Part shown: in pieces, positions 50,601 through 64,000 of the stretch
How positions within the stretch are numbered: the stretch's first letter is position 1
How the letters are laid out: every line of letters starts with the position of its first letter
Origin: Synchiropus splendidus
Lineage: Eukaryota > Chordata > Actinopteri > Syngnathiformes > Callionymidae
Assembly (NCBI RefSeq): GCF_027744825.2
Contig: NC_071342.1
Coordinates: 11,551,501 to 11,615,500 of the forward strand
Direction of reading: 5' to 3'
DNA length: 64,000 bases
Notes under the pieces: generated by a model
The model's database searches: none
Told to the model about the DNA's origin: nothing
Seen by the model: only the letters and a program-made list of their open reading frames with translations
Made by a program: the position numbers and the translations under genes

Positions 50601-53600
50601 TTGGAGATGCCGCAGTTTTTGATGCATTTTATATTACCACTGAATTTAATTTAAAAGTTCCGGTAAAGCACTTAAAATGACTCGATGACACACATGCACT
50701 CCGATCAAAAAAAAGCCAAACACATCATGTTCCTGCCACCATGGCAAGTGCGTGAAACTCCCTCTGGATGTTGGTTGTTATTTGAGCAGGCTGTGTTCTC
50801 ATAGTGCTTTCAGTACGAAGGTAAGATTTTTAACTCTTCAGACCCAGAGACAAGTTACAGTTCTAATGGAAGCCCACCACCAAGCACATGGTGTTCCTCT
50901 GGAGCCTAAAGGAAAAATCCTTAAATGAGGCGGACACATTATAACCATTGAGAAACAGGAGATTAGCAGCCAGATCAGCCAACTTTGAGGTGCCCACAAG
51001 CATGGAGATATCCAAGAAACTGAACACCCTTGAACAATGCCACTGCTCAGGTCAGGTTATTTGATCGACGCCAGGGGTCCATTTGCCCTGTTGCATTATA
51101 CCGAATAAAGTGGCACCGTTTTCACACGGATGTCAGGTCGCAGCCAAATCCTGATCAAAGCTTCAGGGATTTGAATTCATTAAGTGAAGTGTGGTTTCCT
51201 GACATCGATGAGCACGCACAAATGAGCATCCCTCTTCCAAAAAGACGGCAGAGAAAAGAGGCCACAGCTTTTCTCTGTTTCCCCTTTTAATCATCCGCTT
51301 CAGTGACAGTTTGAGTGTGTTCTGCGTCATACAAAGACACGGAAAAAAAGGAAAAAAAAAACGCCTGTGCGTGTTCTTTCTCTGCACATACCAAGACAAT
51401 GACACCTCAGTACACATCATTATATTTCCATTTCCAGGCTCATTATCTGGACTGACGCTTAATGATGCTAAAACAGAGCCGTCTGCGGCAGAACCAATTA
51501 AACACTTTAAAGCTCCTTTAATAATTGACATGCAATTCCTGATATCCACAACGTGACGGTGTGTTTTACAGCGCTGTCTGAAGTAGCAGGTGTCGTTACC
51601 TCATGGTACATTTCAGTAGATATCAGTCCACAACACATGATTCACCTTCCAGCATTGCATTGGTCGGGAGCTGACGCTACTCTGAGTCTCTTACTGAGGA
51701 CAAGCGTCTCTTTAGTTCACAAGCCTCTGACCCAAGAAACCCAATCATGAAAAACAAACCATTTCCTCGCACTGTAATTCTTCATATTGTTTTATTAAAC
51801 AGCTTTTTTTGTTTCGTTTAAAACCAAACTCTCGTGTGTCTCTGCTTCTGATCTTCCTCATCTCCTATTCTGCCCGGGCGACAGAGAAAGATCGCAGCTT
51901 TAGGCGCGGCATGCAGTGGAGAAGAAGAAACCCTAACAGCTTCACAACTTTCATCTATAATAGATACTGTGAGGCTGATTTTAAAGTCAGCCTGGCTGCC
52001 CTTACTTAAAGTCGCCCTGTTTCAGCATCAAGTGCTGCACTAGAGAGCCATTTCCTCTCTAAAAGCTCTCTAAAAACCACTCTCAGAAAGTTTAGACTCC
52101 AAATAAAAAAAAAATCTCCCCAATCTAAAGCTGCTCCACTTGCATCGATCTGTTTCACTTCCAACCAGTTTTGACAATTAAACCCCAATATCTTTGACTC
52201 GGTCTTCCACTCTACGAAAGGACTCATGGATATATGGAGCAGACAGAGTAAAAATACTTTCAGTTCAATTCAGTTCAATTCATACTCAAGCATGTTATAT
52301 CAGATCACTATGCTTTGTTTTTGCCCTCGTACAACTTTCATGAGGAAGTTTTGTGACAGCCTATGTCCTACGTGCATTTGAATGGCTGTGTTTAACTCAT
52401 TTCTTTGTAAATTATTCAGAACTATCTGCTCATCGCTGCACTCAGAAACATCATTACTCCTGACCAGTGTGATTCATGCAGAAGTCAGGGCCACGAGAGG
52501 AACTCACCCACACAAACATTCTCTGCGGCTGATCGACAGTTTGTTGAGTCAAACTTTTGTTTCAGAGACGATGGCCAGCAGTTGTGTATCGACAGTTGCT
52601 CAGCTTGTATAATTTCTAGACCCAGGGAAAGTATCTGGACCAACAAGTGGTTTAACTTTTGATAGTGAAACTGCCCATACTACACAATGACAAAAAGAAA
52701 CTTCATCAGTCGACTAGATGTGATGTCACCGTTCTCTTACATAAACTGCAGTAAAAACAGAAATGGCTACGAGACCATCACGACCCCCAATGCACGACTA
52801 TGGGATCACTGCCCGACTCCAGGCTTCATGAAGTCTATTACGAATGTACCTCCATGCATACTACAACTCCTGCAATGCACTGAACAAGCTTGCTTAAAGA
52901 AAAATTAATATAAATTAACGTGTTTACTGAATCCTAAAATGGGAAATTGTGAAGTTGAACATGTAAAACAGATCAATAATTAATAAATGAAACAAAATGA
53001 AAAAAAACCAACCATATTTTCACGAGCAGATAAATGCTGTATGAATAACCAAAACATTTTTTTTTTGTTTCAAAGCTTCCAGAAACTTTATAGGGATCAT
53101 ATTTTGGTTGTTTTTACAAACAGTAGTGATTGAGTTGGCTGTAATTTCTTCTCTTTATTTGCATGTCAACTTCAGTAGCCGAAAACAAAACAAAAAAAAC
53201 AAGAAAGCTGCAGCTAATGGCTTATAACAAGGAGGAATTGAACAGAGTTTTCAATTCCTCCTCCAGCTCCACAGAGGTCTAATATCAATTTATAAGCCAA
53301 TATGGGACCTCTAGTTTTGCCTCACAGATTTTCTGTTCGTCCCCTCTGTCAACATATGATAGGCCTTGTTTATCATGTCTTGTTGTTTCAAGCCTTTGAA
53401 AAATGAAGCATTATTTGGACGTGAATCTTTAAGTTTAATTGTATCTAACATTACTCACAGTCAATGTCAAGTTTCCACTTGTGTCTACTATACGATAGTT
53501 TATTGGTGTGTGGGTCGTATGAACAAAAAAACAACACAGACATCAGTAAACTAATTGATTTTGACACTGCAGATGTTTCTCATTGCATGTGTGTTATTGT

Positions 53601-54858
53601 CTGCAGTTGCCAGAAATATACAGAGGGTTGCACATTCAAATGTTAAATGATGACGCAAACATTTACTCCCACACACACGTTCAAAACAGATGGAGAAAGG
53701 AGTGTGCTGTTCCTGGGTGACAGCAGGGAGCTGCAGAGGGATGAAATCACGACCCCTCTTCCAAGGGGTCCTTGTCTTTCCTCTTCCAACCGTGAGGTGT
53801 CGAGCACGATCGGAATGCATCTGAATACGGACCCCAGCTCACCTTGGCAGAGTCTGGACCTTGTCGCAAGTTCATTAAAATTGTTGCTGACTCATGTTTT
53901 GTGCATTTTTTTTCCATGTCTGTTTGCCGTGTTTTTACTTCCTGGTGTTTGCCTACATGCCGCAGTGCCTGAGTATGTCTGCGAGTAATTCCACCACCTC
54001 CTGTCAAATGAACTAACTTCCCTGTTGTCTTTCAGGTGACTCTCTGTTCCCTTCTGATCACGCCTGGCCTGTGAAAAATAAGTATAAGAGCAAGACTAAA
54101 TTCCAATATCGATCTCCATGGACATTTGTGGCGGTAATGGTTGACATTTACAATCTCATGAAATGCTAACTGTATGAGCCATAAACATCAAGCTGCAATA
54201 ATAGAGGCGAGGTGTGTACCCTCACTCGGCAGCGTGCGTGGGATCGACTCTGTTTCTTGTTCCGCTGGAGCTCGACTCTCTCAGGGCAACTTTCCCGAGC
54301 GCCGACTCTTAAATCGCCTCGTGTGGGTTGAGATGACGGACCACCAGGGAGAGGAAGTCCAAATGTGACAAAAGATATCAGCTGTGTCGTTCCAGTAAAA
54401 AGCACTTTATTAATTTGCATAAAAATGCACATGCTGTAAACTCACTGAACTGTTGAAGGCAGATTTGGCTGATTTATGAGACCCTTGCAACTCTATTTGA
54501 TTATACAGTAACATTAAAACCATCTCCAGATTAAAAAATATTGAGGCACTGAAAGCCCTTCTTTCCTGCAAACGTAGTTCAGAATTCAGCAGAGAACACC
54601 TTTAAAAGCAGAGCTGAAATAGACGACGGAGGAGAAAATGTCAGAAGGCCAAGTTGCAGAGGTCGTGTTTTCCCACGAAGATGTTGTCACAACTGTCAAA
54701 ATGCCAAGGCTTCAAGTTTGAGACATGACAGGCAGGATTTTTATACAGTGTTAAACAAGAGCACTACAACAACACCGCCACTTTTCCTTAACACAGTTCA
54801 TTTTTTGATCAAATTAAACTAGCTATCATCAAATCACTCATGCAGGGAAAGGAAATGT
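47659..54858. other. Noncoding DNA, few recognisable features
   Basis: No supported exon. A GC-richer patch lies at 47900-48160 without a recognisable coding exon. A hairpin at 53230 is listed separately. The signal-peptide-like frame beginning near 51809 starts on TTG, not ATG, and is not called. Confidence 0.5.
53230..53262. repeat. 13-bp perfect hairpin
   Basis: AGGAGGAATTGAA (53230-53242) pairs exactly with TTCAATTCCTCCT (53250-53262) across a 7-nt loop. There is no T-run or gene context to suggest a function. Confidence 0.6.
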
Positions 54859-54915
54859 CAGGCTGCAACAACTCGACTGTCAACTGTAAGCAACTATTAA
54901 ATTAGTTTCAGATGG
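54859..54915 (+). repeat. Fragment of the 'AGGGCTGCAAC' MITE family
   Basis: CAGGCTGCAACAACTCGACT, then GTCAACTGTAAGCAACTATT and AAATTAGTTTC. The same family end is seen in reverse at 15830-15869. Only this end is recognisable. Confidence 0.5.
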
Positions 54916-56321
54916 GTTAATGAATCATGACGTCACCACTCGTGTAATATAGTTTACAGTAAGCTGAGGCTCTGCGACCACCATGAACCAAAACATTAAA
55001 AACATGGGATTGTTTCTCAAAGGACCCGTCTAAGGACACACCACATTTACAAGACGGCATATGACACTACACAAGTATTTATTTAAAAAAATACAAACAT
55101 TTCTTTTTCTTTCTTTTTTAATTTAGTGTATTTACGACAAATCCACCAGTAACTAAACTTACTAAAAGATTCATCATTACGGGCATTAGTTGCTTTCCTG
55201 AAGGAGTCCAAAGGTTTGCTATCCAGAGAATGACTGTAGTGGACTGTCGAAGGGCAACATTTCAATGTCGATCTTTTTAGGACATGCTTTAGGACGTGCT
55301 TTTGATGGTGTTCTTTGCGGGGACAATGGTCTTGGGTTTTGCGCGTACAACCTTGTTTGTCACAGACATTGATAGCCAATATAGAAGTGATAGAGAAGGA
55401 AGCAAGTTTTGACTTACGTCCGGCAGGAACGCGCAACTTGAGTTCTGTGAGATGCAGACTTCAATCATTGGGTGAATTCCTATTCCGCCCTTTACCCTCC
55501 AGCCCTCAAAAGCAAGTTTAAGGGCTATGTGTGACTTAGAAATGAGACACCCCTGAAATGCCAAATGTCCTGAGACTGTGGGGGGCAGCATTACGCAAAA
55601 GTGGCATTCAGTCAGTCAATTCAGAAGAAGAAGTGTGACAAAAGGTTGTAAAATAAAAATAAATGTCAAGCAACAATGAGGTAAATTATCCATAAAATGG
55701 ACCAAGATAATACAATGCTTTTCATAAAATTGATATCAACCAATATTTGTAAGTATTCTCATTAACAGGACCCACTTAGAATTGCAGCTCGCGTTCTTCG
55801 TCGCTTTGGATGCCATTTCCACATTGGCTGAAAATATGCAAAGCATTCTGGGTATTCCTCAATGTAAGGTAGGTGACGTTGACTCTCAAAGCTGAAGAGG
55901 ATACTTTCCTCAGCCTTGCTCCTCAACTTAAGCCCTTGCACATACTGAGGAAGGAATTGGAATTTACCTTTCACCATTCTTCCCAGTTTCTTTCTGGATT
56001 TTTCCTCTATGATACTTGTTATCCTTTTGTTTCATTTTGTTTCAAAGTTTATAATACATTTGAGAGTTCATCTTTAAAAAAATATCATTTTTCTGAGTCT
56101 GTGGCGGATCATTAAAATGTTCACTTAAAAAATTTGTAACCACTTTGTTTGATCTATAGGACCACAGGTTCCTCTGTGGGTCTCTCCCAACTGTCCAAGT
56201 AGAGACAAGAAACCTAGTATCACTGTGTTTTAGCACACAATATCAATTCCTGATGCTAACAAAATGAGGACTTCCAGGCTTTTCCCATCGTGACAGGGAA
56301 CAACAAAGAAAAAGAAAACAG
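54916..56321. other. Noncoding DNA, possible decayed transposon
   Basis: The minus strand around 55450-55560 has a GGGCTGGAGGGTAAAGGGCG / GGAATTCACCC stretch that feels repeat-like, but I cannot name the family. Two overlapping minus-strand frames (55083-55436 and 55289-55591) show no recognised domain. Confidence 0.4.
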
Positions 56322-56600
56322 CACAGATCCATTAGGGACCACCACAGCAGATCCTCCATCTTCATGACCCTGCCTTGTTACACCAATCCTCTTCATTGCC
56401 TCCATCCCACGATCTTCATTGGTTGCCTCTCATGCCTCCCTTCTCGGACATCTCTATCTCTTCCTCTCGCACATGTCCATACCATCTGGCCTCCCTAACT
56501 TTGTCTCCAAAATTCAGCGGTCCCTCTGATATACTCATTTGTCCTTTCCAGTCACTCCCAATTTCTCTGTCACATGTGACTCTGCTTCTAAACCGTACCT
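56322..56600 (-). mobile_element. Non-LTR retrotransposon 3' end with stop codon (RTE-like)
   Basis: The minus strand reads FGDKVREARWYGHVREEE, then frameshifted C-terminal pieces, and ends ICCGGP followed by TAA (56334-56332). This matches the fish LINE ending ...IRCGDP-stop. It is the best-preserved of the four LINE tails, including the terminal stop. Compared with the expected protein it has small deletions (for example the L.W before FGH), and it is inactive. Confidence 0.65.
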
Positions 56601-57689
56601 TATGTCACCTCACTACTCTCCTAAAACGCCTCCCTCTCCCTCTCGCTCTCCCGCTCGCTCAGAATAGATGGCCAACAACAAAGCAAACTTGCACCTGAGC
56701 TAGTGGAGGCAGCCTAATGTTTTTGCTCAGCGGTGCATGGGAATAAAAACTATTATGTTTGTTCATACAGGATCAAGACCCCTGTTCAAGCAGCCGTTAA
56801 GGAAATGAAAAACCCAAACAATTAATCCCCAAACCTCCAAGCCACCGTCAAAAACCTGTCTGTTTGTGAGCGACTGTTTGTTTAATTCCGCCAGCGTCCG
56901 CCGGGCTCAGATCTGGCATCTTGCTGTGGATATTGCTCCCTCAGCCGCCTCACAAGGTTAATTGTTGAGATGACCTTCATCTGAGCAAACATCTGACAGA
57001 CATTACTCAGTTCAAAGGAGACAAAAACACACACAGCACTTGTTTGATCACAGAGTTGACGCGCTGCTAATCTCACAGTGGTGCAGAGTGAAGATTAAAA
57101 CATGAGGAGGAAAAGAACGACATGGTTTCTTTGACAGAACCCCTATATTTAATCCTAATTAATCATGAAACAAGAGTGTCTTTCAAAGGACCAGTTAGGA
57201 AGAGAAAACTTTTAGAGTTCCATGGCTTGTGATGATGATAGAGGCGAGCTCACTACCAGATTTGCTTCATTTGAAGATCCCCAAATATTGCCACATTTCA
57301 ACAGATTCTCCTCAATAATTATGAGTTATGGATGCAAAACAGTTGTGGATTCTTGCAAAAATACTGTTCTATTTCAAGTACTTTGCACCGATACAAGTTC
57401 AAATACTTGACTGACTATACATCCAACCACTCTCCATGGTCTCTCACGAGGGCCAGGTCAGACACAGGGCGGCAAAGTTGCCCAGACCTTCCTCTCCTCT
57501 AGACACCTCCTCTGTGGCAGGGGTCTTCCACATGGTCCTCAAAAGGTTGGGGTGGTTTGTTTCAAGGACCCATAGGTATATTACACCTGATTGGTTCAAC
57601 TACATGTGCTTGACTGGTTGGATGAAAAACTTGCACTACCCCAGACCATTGAGGACTGAGTTGAATAACCCCTGCTCTATGGTTTTCAC
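56601..57689. other. Noncoding DNA
   Basis: No supported exon. The plus-strand frame 57436-57885 (149 codons) overlaps the LINE-like segment described next and has no recognised domain. Confidence 0.45.
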
Positions 57690-57800
57690 GGGACCCATCC
57701 AGTGTCTGCACTGGCCTCCATCCAGAAGGACATACCTAGAACACATCCCTCGGGAGGCATTATGCCCTGACAGGCTTCTTTTAATGTTCCTCACACCATG
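57690..57800 (-). repeat. Possible second LINE family fragment
   Basis: The minus-strand DNA ATGCCTCCCGAGGGATGTGT / TCTAGGTATGTCC / GATGGAGGCC resembles the fish retroelement segment encoding '..PPREVFRACPTGRRPRG..'. Similarity judged by eye is moderate and the reading frame is broken. The family is unconfirmed. Confidence 0.3.
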
Positions 57801-58849
57801 GGGTTTACCAAGGCGAACAACCTGTGCCACATCATACCGAGCATTCTGCCGGAAATCCTGTCCCATAAGGAGAGTTTCAGATTGACACTGTCTGGAGGAG
57901 GCATCAACAATAGAATGGAGACAACCTCCACAGGACGCAGAGCACTTCAGAAACGGCACATGTAGATCAACTGACAAATCGAGAACTTTACCTTCTGGCT
58001 CAGATCTTCTTCAGTGCGATACTTTCTGACACTCCTGCTTTCCTGAACAATTTTAAGAAATACTGGTTCTGGTGCAGCTTCTTGATCCACTGAACCAGAC
58101 CCTGGTGACACGTAAGGTGCGCTCATAGGTTGGTGGTGTTTCCACAGTATTTGATGTTTGCATGACACAGATAACTAACTGCCAAACTAAGGTGTTTCCT
58201 CCTTTTCTCTTCTGATACAATCGACATGTGATACTTCTTCCCCGTAAGACAAGCCTGCATGTCATAATGAATCGAGATGAACTGATATAAAACACATATC
58301 TTTATTTAACTATTGAACAGTAAGAACAAGAATCTTCAATCACTGTAGAATATTGAGTTCAGGTCTTGGAATCAAGGAGTATAATTATCAATCACTTTAA
58401 TAAAATCTGAGAAAATTATATATATATATATATATATACACAATTCCAACACACTGGGCATTTCTTTCGGCTTCCAGACTGGATTCCGGCTCTACAGTAG
58501 TCTACAGAGTACAATGGATTGCTGCGACAATTGTCAGACGATGGAAAGCAAAGTGGATCCTGTACATTTTTTAAGTTCAACACTGTATGCAGACTGGTCA
58601 AATAATGAGCAAACCTGTGAAACACGGGTTGGACAGTTCTTCTAAACTGACTGCTATTAAACCGCTTCAGCTTGGTCATCAGCAGACTGTGCAGTGACTC
58701 AGGGAGACGGTGAATGGTATATCAGGTTGCCAGATTTTCCACACCAGCGTGCGCCTGCTGGAGCGAGTCGCCAGGTATTTTTTGTACCACGGTCTTCCAG
58801 ACATGCTTCCACTCAATGGAGCATAAATAAACATTTTATCAGGGATTGA
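57801..58849. other. Noncoding DNA
   Basis: No exon was supported. A TA microsatellite occupies 58417-58438. Confidence 0.5.
58417..58438. repeat. TA dinucleotide microsatellite
   Basis: About eleven TA units. Confidence 0.9.
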
Positions 58850-58898
58850 AAATAATCAATTTGTATGGCAAAATCAATAAAAATGCCCAGCCCTACTC
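58850..58898 (-). repeat. End fragment of the 'GGGCTGGGC' MITE type
   Basis: On the minus strand it starts GTAGGGCTGGGCATTTTTAT, then TGATTTTGCC and AATTGATTATT. This resembles the right end of the element at 31798-32402. The opposite end was not located. Confidence 0.4.
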
Positions 58899-61800
58899 TA
58901 CAACTACCCTGGCTGTCACCCTCTTCTCCTCAGTTTTATTATCTGTGACTTGAAAATGTTTACAACAACCTGTCCACAGTCTCTCCAAACCTGTAGCCTT
59001 CACCTGGGAAAGTGAGGCCAAACTAAAAAAAAATAGTCCCCCTAAGATACCTAGCTAAAACCTACAACACTCATGAAAGATCTGAGCTCTTCTGCCTCCT
59101 CTGTATTGAGAAGTTTGTTGCTGCACCTCAATCATCGAACATTGTAGGACACAGCGTCACTGGGACAGAGAGAGACTGAATGTTGTTATTACACCAATGT
59201 TTCGGGGGATTGGATCAGCTGCCGGTGGAGAGTGTGTGCAATTCCAAAGTGAGCAGAATAAACAAAAGCATCATTGTCAGCAACAGGAGCAGCGCTACCT
59301 GTTAGCGCCATGATTGGATTAGAGGAGGCCGTTGTGCCGCGGTGATAAAGTCTGCGCGGCCTTTGTCTGGGCTCAATTAGACAGCAGTGCAAAACGATCC
59401 TGGCAGACAGTCCAATTACTTCAACAAGAATTGGGTAAGAAGTTGTGCGTTTTGTGAAAGCAATCGGTGCCACGCTGGCGGAAACACTGACGCAGTTTGC
59501 TGATGCAATTTTTAGTTAGTAGGTGGCAATAAAAAATAAACAAATATTAACTGGAGAAGGTTTCTAGAAATATGGAAATGGTTTATTAAGATCTGACTCT
59601 CAAACACAGCTGACTAGAGCGAGAATATCAAAATAATGATAGGATTGGGCTCTAAAAAAAATACTTGAATTGCTATTGTTTATTCAAATATTTATGTGTT
59701 GATGGTTCAACGTGGTCTGGAGAAATATATGTTGGTCAGAAAAAAAGCAATTAAACCACCATGTTTGAAGCAAGTAATCGACACCCTTTCATTTTTATTC
59801 ACAGATACATGTTTATGTTTATTCATTTTCATTTCAGCTCTCACCTGAGATCACAAGCCCCTCACCCTACCACAACATCAAACACAATTCAGCCAACCAA
59901 AGAGACCACGTCCCTGGAGAGCCAATGTAGAGTCACGTTTACGTGCGGCAAACTGTAAAACAACAGCAAACTATGACCCATTAACCAATGAGGGTTTAGA
60001 TTTAGGGGGTAAATTCCTTAAGATGAAGTGAAATGAACGATGAGCTCCCATGGACGCCCTGAACTGCATATACTGCATGGTTATAGAACGTTTTCCAGAC
60101 CAAATATTTGTTTGAAAAATGAAAAAGACAAGACAGACAACACTCAGCTTCTTCCTGAAGGAAAAACAGGTCAGAATTGTTTTTTTTGTTTGAATGTTTA
60201 AATGTGTGAAAGTTCAGACAACCATCACAGATTCACAGCTGATACAACTCTGTGCTTGTCTTGCATAACTATACGAAACAAGATGAACAATAGCATACAG
60301 TAACAGTAACAATCATTATTTGAATAAATCTGGGTCAGAAGGAGAGAGTCCCATCCCTTCATCAGATCAGGTGAGCGAGCAAGAGCCTCCATCACCATGA
60401 AAGAAGAAGAAAAAGCGGATTTACTGATTTTGACTTTGCTGCTGCTTGAGAAATATACAGTACCTCCAGGTGTTTTCTGCATTATGAATTATATTGTGAC
60501 AACATTTATGATATTTGATGCAATATGTTTAGTTTTATAAAGGTATAAGTTACTTTTGTACAAATATATGTTTACAGCGTCTTTACTTTATTTAATTTTT
60601 TTTACACAGCAAGTTATGTTAGTGGACAACATTCGTCCTGGTGTGTCGTGAAGGGGAATGGGCTGGGGTGGAGTTATGGGTCGGCGACGGGTCATGTGGG
60701 CGTGGCTACAGACACCCTGTTTCAAAATACTAGCTAAAAGCCTGTTCACCATGTCAAGGTTTAATCCACCCCAATGTGATTGACCCAACTTTTTTCAACA
60801 CAACTTGAGCGACAGAGAAGCTGGTTTGGCAGCTGGAAACCAGTGACAACTTGGGTGTCAGTCACCAGGCCATGTTGGTGTGAACATTGAGCTCGAGGGA
60901 TTCTGCACTCCGCCATCATCTACCCATGAGGCTGTAGAAACTGATTTAATAACTGGATTAGCCATCTGAAACTTCCTGAAGAGAGGACACCATTTCTTTC
61001 ATCGTCATTTCAAAGTATAAAATTATAAATGACCTACGTTAAAAAGCACAAAGCAGAATGAACTGTAATCCTGGTGTAAGAATATTAAGCCACATTGAAT
61101 GCATTGCGTCCTGGAGAGTGCAGATATGAGATATAAGTTGCAACGCTGGTCCCAAACTCGCACAATTCCGCCTGGATTCTGAGCAAGAGTCATTTCCATG
61201 ATTGGTTCTAACCTCTGGCCTTTCTCACGAACACAGCTGCCTCAGTTATCTCACCTCTTCCTCCTCATTTCAAAGGAGTCGTTAGGAAAAGAGTAAGTAA
61301 AGATAATTGGCTCATATACACAAGGGGCACACCTCGGGTGGTGAGGGTTTCTCACACACGCATGCAGGGAAGACTCCCTCACACACAGGTGGTTCATTAC
61401 GGTGCTTCAGTGAGAGAAGACGGAGGGAATGGAGCGAGGTTGCAGGCTCCAACAGAAAGGAATCTCATGACAGCAGATCAGGGGAGTGAAGTGCAGGAGG
61501 TGCCAACTTTGAGTGAGGCAGAGTCTTCCCCCACGATATTATATTATTTTGTCAGACGGCGAAATAAGTAGCGGCTTGAGGTTCTCTTTTCCACTGCACT
61601 CGAAAATTGTCTTGCTGTGTGTGAAGAGCGCTTGAGTCCCGTTCAAGTTTTAGTATAAATTAAAGCCGAGGGTCCCCCACGTCCGCAACCTGGGCCACAG
61701 CTGCCAGAGAACGATAAGACAAACTGGCTCCGTCATCAGGATTAGAGGAGAGAGAGACAGAAATGACCCTCTGACTCACTAAGTTCATTTAAAATCATCA

Positions 61801-64000
61801 TACTTTCAAATGGTGACGACTAGCCAGAACCTCCACTTCAGCTCAGACAAGGTGAAAAACACATTAAGGACAAACTCTTAAAGTCAACAGCCATAACATG
61901 ATTTAATGGTCAGGTTCTCAGAGTCTGACAGATATGAGCGTCGAGTCTCCTCCTACAGGAAAACATTAGAGCTCTCATAGAAATGAATGCATAAATTTTG
62001 TCCATCAACCCATTTAAAGGTGACCCCCAGTGTGTGTGAGTGTGGGCTCCCAAATGATGCCGATGAGAAGTTTGTCCTTGAACATGGCATGAATTTGTTA
62101 TGAGGAACACGACAGTCGATAAGGGGGGGGATCAAGAGGGATGAAGTGATGCCTTTTAAATATTCTGATGTGAACCATGCTACTGACAGGGGTTAGGACT
62201 ACAAAGACACCTCAGGAAGTACTGGGTCCACTTGCACACCTCCGCCAAGGAGCTGACTTCATACTTAGAAAAGTGAAACTCACTAGTGCAGCAGACCGTC
62301 ACCCAAACACTAAGCTGGGCGCATAAACAAACATGGCTGACGGCGAGCTTCATCTATCTTGACTCTATTTCTGACATGGCATGATACTCATCATTGCCAG
62401 TTGCAGGTTTAATTCAGTGGAGTAATGAGCAACTGAACAAGGCCAGTCACCCACACAGACATTCCCCACCTTTGCTTCTCAGACCTCTCAATCGAAGTAA
62501 CTATGAGCAGCTCTGAAACAACACCATATGTGTCACCCCAGACACAGGCTTTTAGCTACAGGGGCGTCTGGGAGTCACGGGGTACCAAAAAATGGAAAGC
62601 ATGAGAAATTGGACGCCCAGTTTTTTCAACAGGACACCCGAAATTTTCTAGCATAAGTGCCTCTGTAGTGCCCTAATCGTAGTGCCTTGCATGAAAATGG
62701 TGTTTCTCCCTGGTAATTTTGCTGACTTAGATCAGAAATCACTGATTCTCATGTCTTCATGGACCTGTGGCTTTGCCACTACAGATGCCATATTTATTTC
62801 CAGGCATCATTCCCCTACCTCCCTGGTCAACAGACATTGGGACATGCGAGGACGAGGAGCCCCGGTGCCATGTGTCATGTCGGGAGCGCAACATAGGTTT
62901 GATCTTGCCACACCACACCGTCTCCAATAAACCAGTTCGGAACAGAACACGGTGTGAGTGACTGACGACTGCGTCCACTCATGTATCACAAAGAGAATCC
63001 AAAATATGATCAGTGACCCCAAAAAATATCAATTTCACCTGGTTTCTATGGATGGGAATGAGCAGGAGGAGAGACCTCCAGGGGAAAGTCCTGTTTTTAT
63101 CCCCAGCAGACCTGTAAAGTTCATGATATTTGCTCATTAAAATGAGTTATACACGTTCATCTATTTCAACTACAGACACAGGTGTCACTTCAGAAACCTG
63201 AGGCCAGCATGTTGATTTCTAGCTGGATAGCTTGTTGAACCCGATTGAAAGTGATGCTCTCTGACTGCATAAGTGCCCGAGGGAGGCTGTCACATTGTGC
63301 TTCAAGTTAGGTAAATCAGAAATTACAGTTCACTAAAGTGTCTGCTCACAGCATTGAAAAGCAATGAACGAATGCAGACAGAGGAACAGAAGCCCATAAT
63401 GTTTCTCGATTTTCTTGCTTTATAAAATCTCACCGGCTTCAAAAAAGCCGTGGAATAATTTGCCAAACACTTGATGAGAAGCTGCCCCGGGTACAAATAG
63501 AGATAAAATTCTGTCTTTTATCGTGACGTTTCCTGGGTGTAACTCTGATCACAAAGCAGAGTCAGCCGTCGAGAGGAAGGTGAGTCCAACTAAGCCAGAA
63601 CTTTGAATAACAAATGAGACACAAACGATGTCAGCCGCATAATTGAGGCTCCTAAATTCCTCCTGACACTCGGTTTTGCCTGGAAGCTCTGAAGAGCACT
63701 TTTTCTTTCTCTGTACATTTACTGCCTTTATAGCGAAACGGCTCGTGACAACCGGCTTGTTACGGAGACGAAGAGAGACGGGAGTTATTGGACACTCAGG
63801 GAGACAGTGTACAATGACATTTACCTGAATGACGTGCGTTCACTTCAGTGAGGGGAAGCTCACTCTGCCTCCAGCCTTCTGCATGAACAAGTAATCCAGT
63901 GGAATAATAAGGCATGTGTTCGGGACACAAGTCTCATCTTCATTAGGAGATTAGGTAACTTCACAAGACAAAAACAAAAACGTGTGGTACCAAGATCCGG
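58899..64000. other. Noncoding DNA, right flank
   Basis: No supported exon or recognised transposon. Short frames have no known motif. The stretch is far upstream of exon 1a on the minus strand, so it could be intergenic or an intron of a longer transcript. Confidence 0.5.

Noticed and set aside
51809..52009. Signal-peptide-like 66-codon frame
   Set aside because: The first codon is TTG rather than ATG, and the hydrophobic start is fortuitous in AT-rich DNA.
57436..57885. 149-codon plus-strand frame
   Set aside because: It overlaps a decayed retroelement-like segment readable on the opposite strand, and no domain was seen.

Overview
The window looks like teleost fish nuclear DNA. It is AT-leaning, has no bacterial-style operons or long uninterrupted genes, and carries many microsatellites. 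Its repeat relics are typical of fish: hAT-like and TA-target MITEs, a Tc1-like transposase corpse, and 3' ends of a fish non-LTR retrotransposon. I see no rRNA, tRNA, CRISPR array or plasmid feature. Nearly all short open frames here look like chance.

The only coding sequence I can defend is two short minus-strand exons of one Kv-channel-interacting protein (KChIP/kcnip) gene. Exon 1a (36715 to 36628) encodes 29 residues of the Cys-rich, lipid-anchor type of KChIP N-terminus. Exon 1b (8845 to 8740) encodes 35 residues of the transmembrane type. Each starts with an ATG in good context, and each ends after one base of a codon at a GT donor. They are therefore interchangeable first exons about 28 kb apart. 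They should splice to shared EF-hand exons that lie off the left (low-coordinate) edge of the window, because I found none of those exons here. The paralogue (kcnip1, 2, 3 or 4) cannot be settled from these exons.

Layout: 1-8.7 kb is intron-like DNA with one small CRE/CCAAT patch. 8.7-9.4 kb holds exon 1b and its pyrimidine-rich (minus-strand) leader. 9.7-10.3 kb is an hAT-like MITE. 10.3-36.6 kb is a long intron with LINE fragments, MITE pieces and a Tc1 relic. 36.6-37.0 kb is exon 1a with a CpG-rich, CCAAT/GC-box promoter. Beyond 37 kb, upstream of exon 1a, lie LINE tails, two inverted copies of a 0.7-kb TA-flanked MITE, a 317-bp MITE containing a perfect 37-bp hairpin, and then largely featureless DNA to the right edge.

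The most interesting signals are the alternative-first-exon architecture, the perfect hairpin at 47516-47593, and a convergent pair of exact CTCF-consensus matches at 13764 and 45455. That pair brackets the exon 1a promoter but not exon 1b. I found no convincing previously undescribed biological system.
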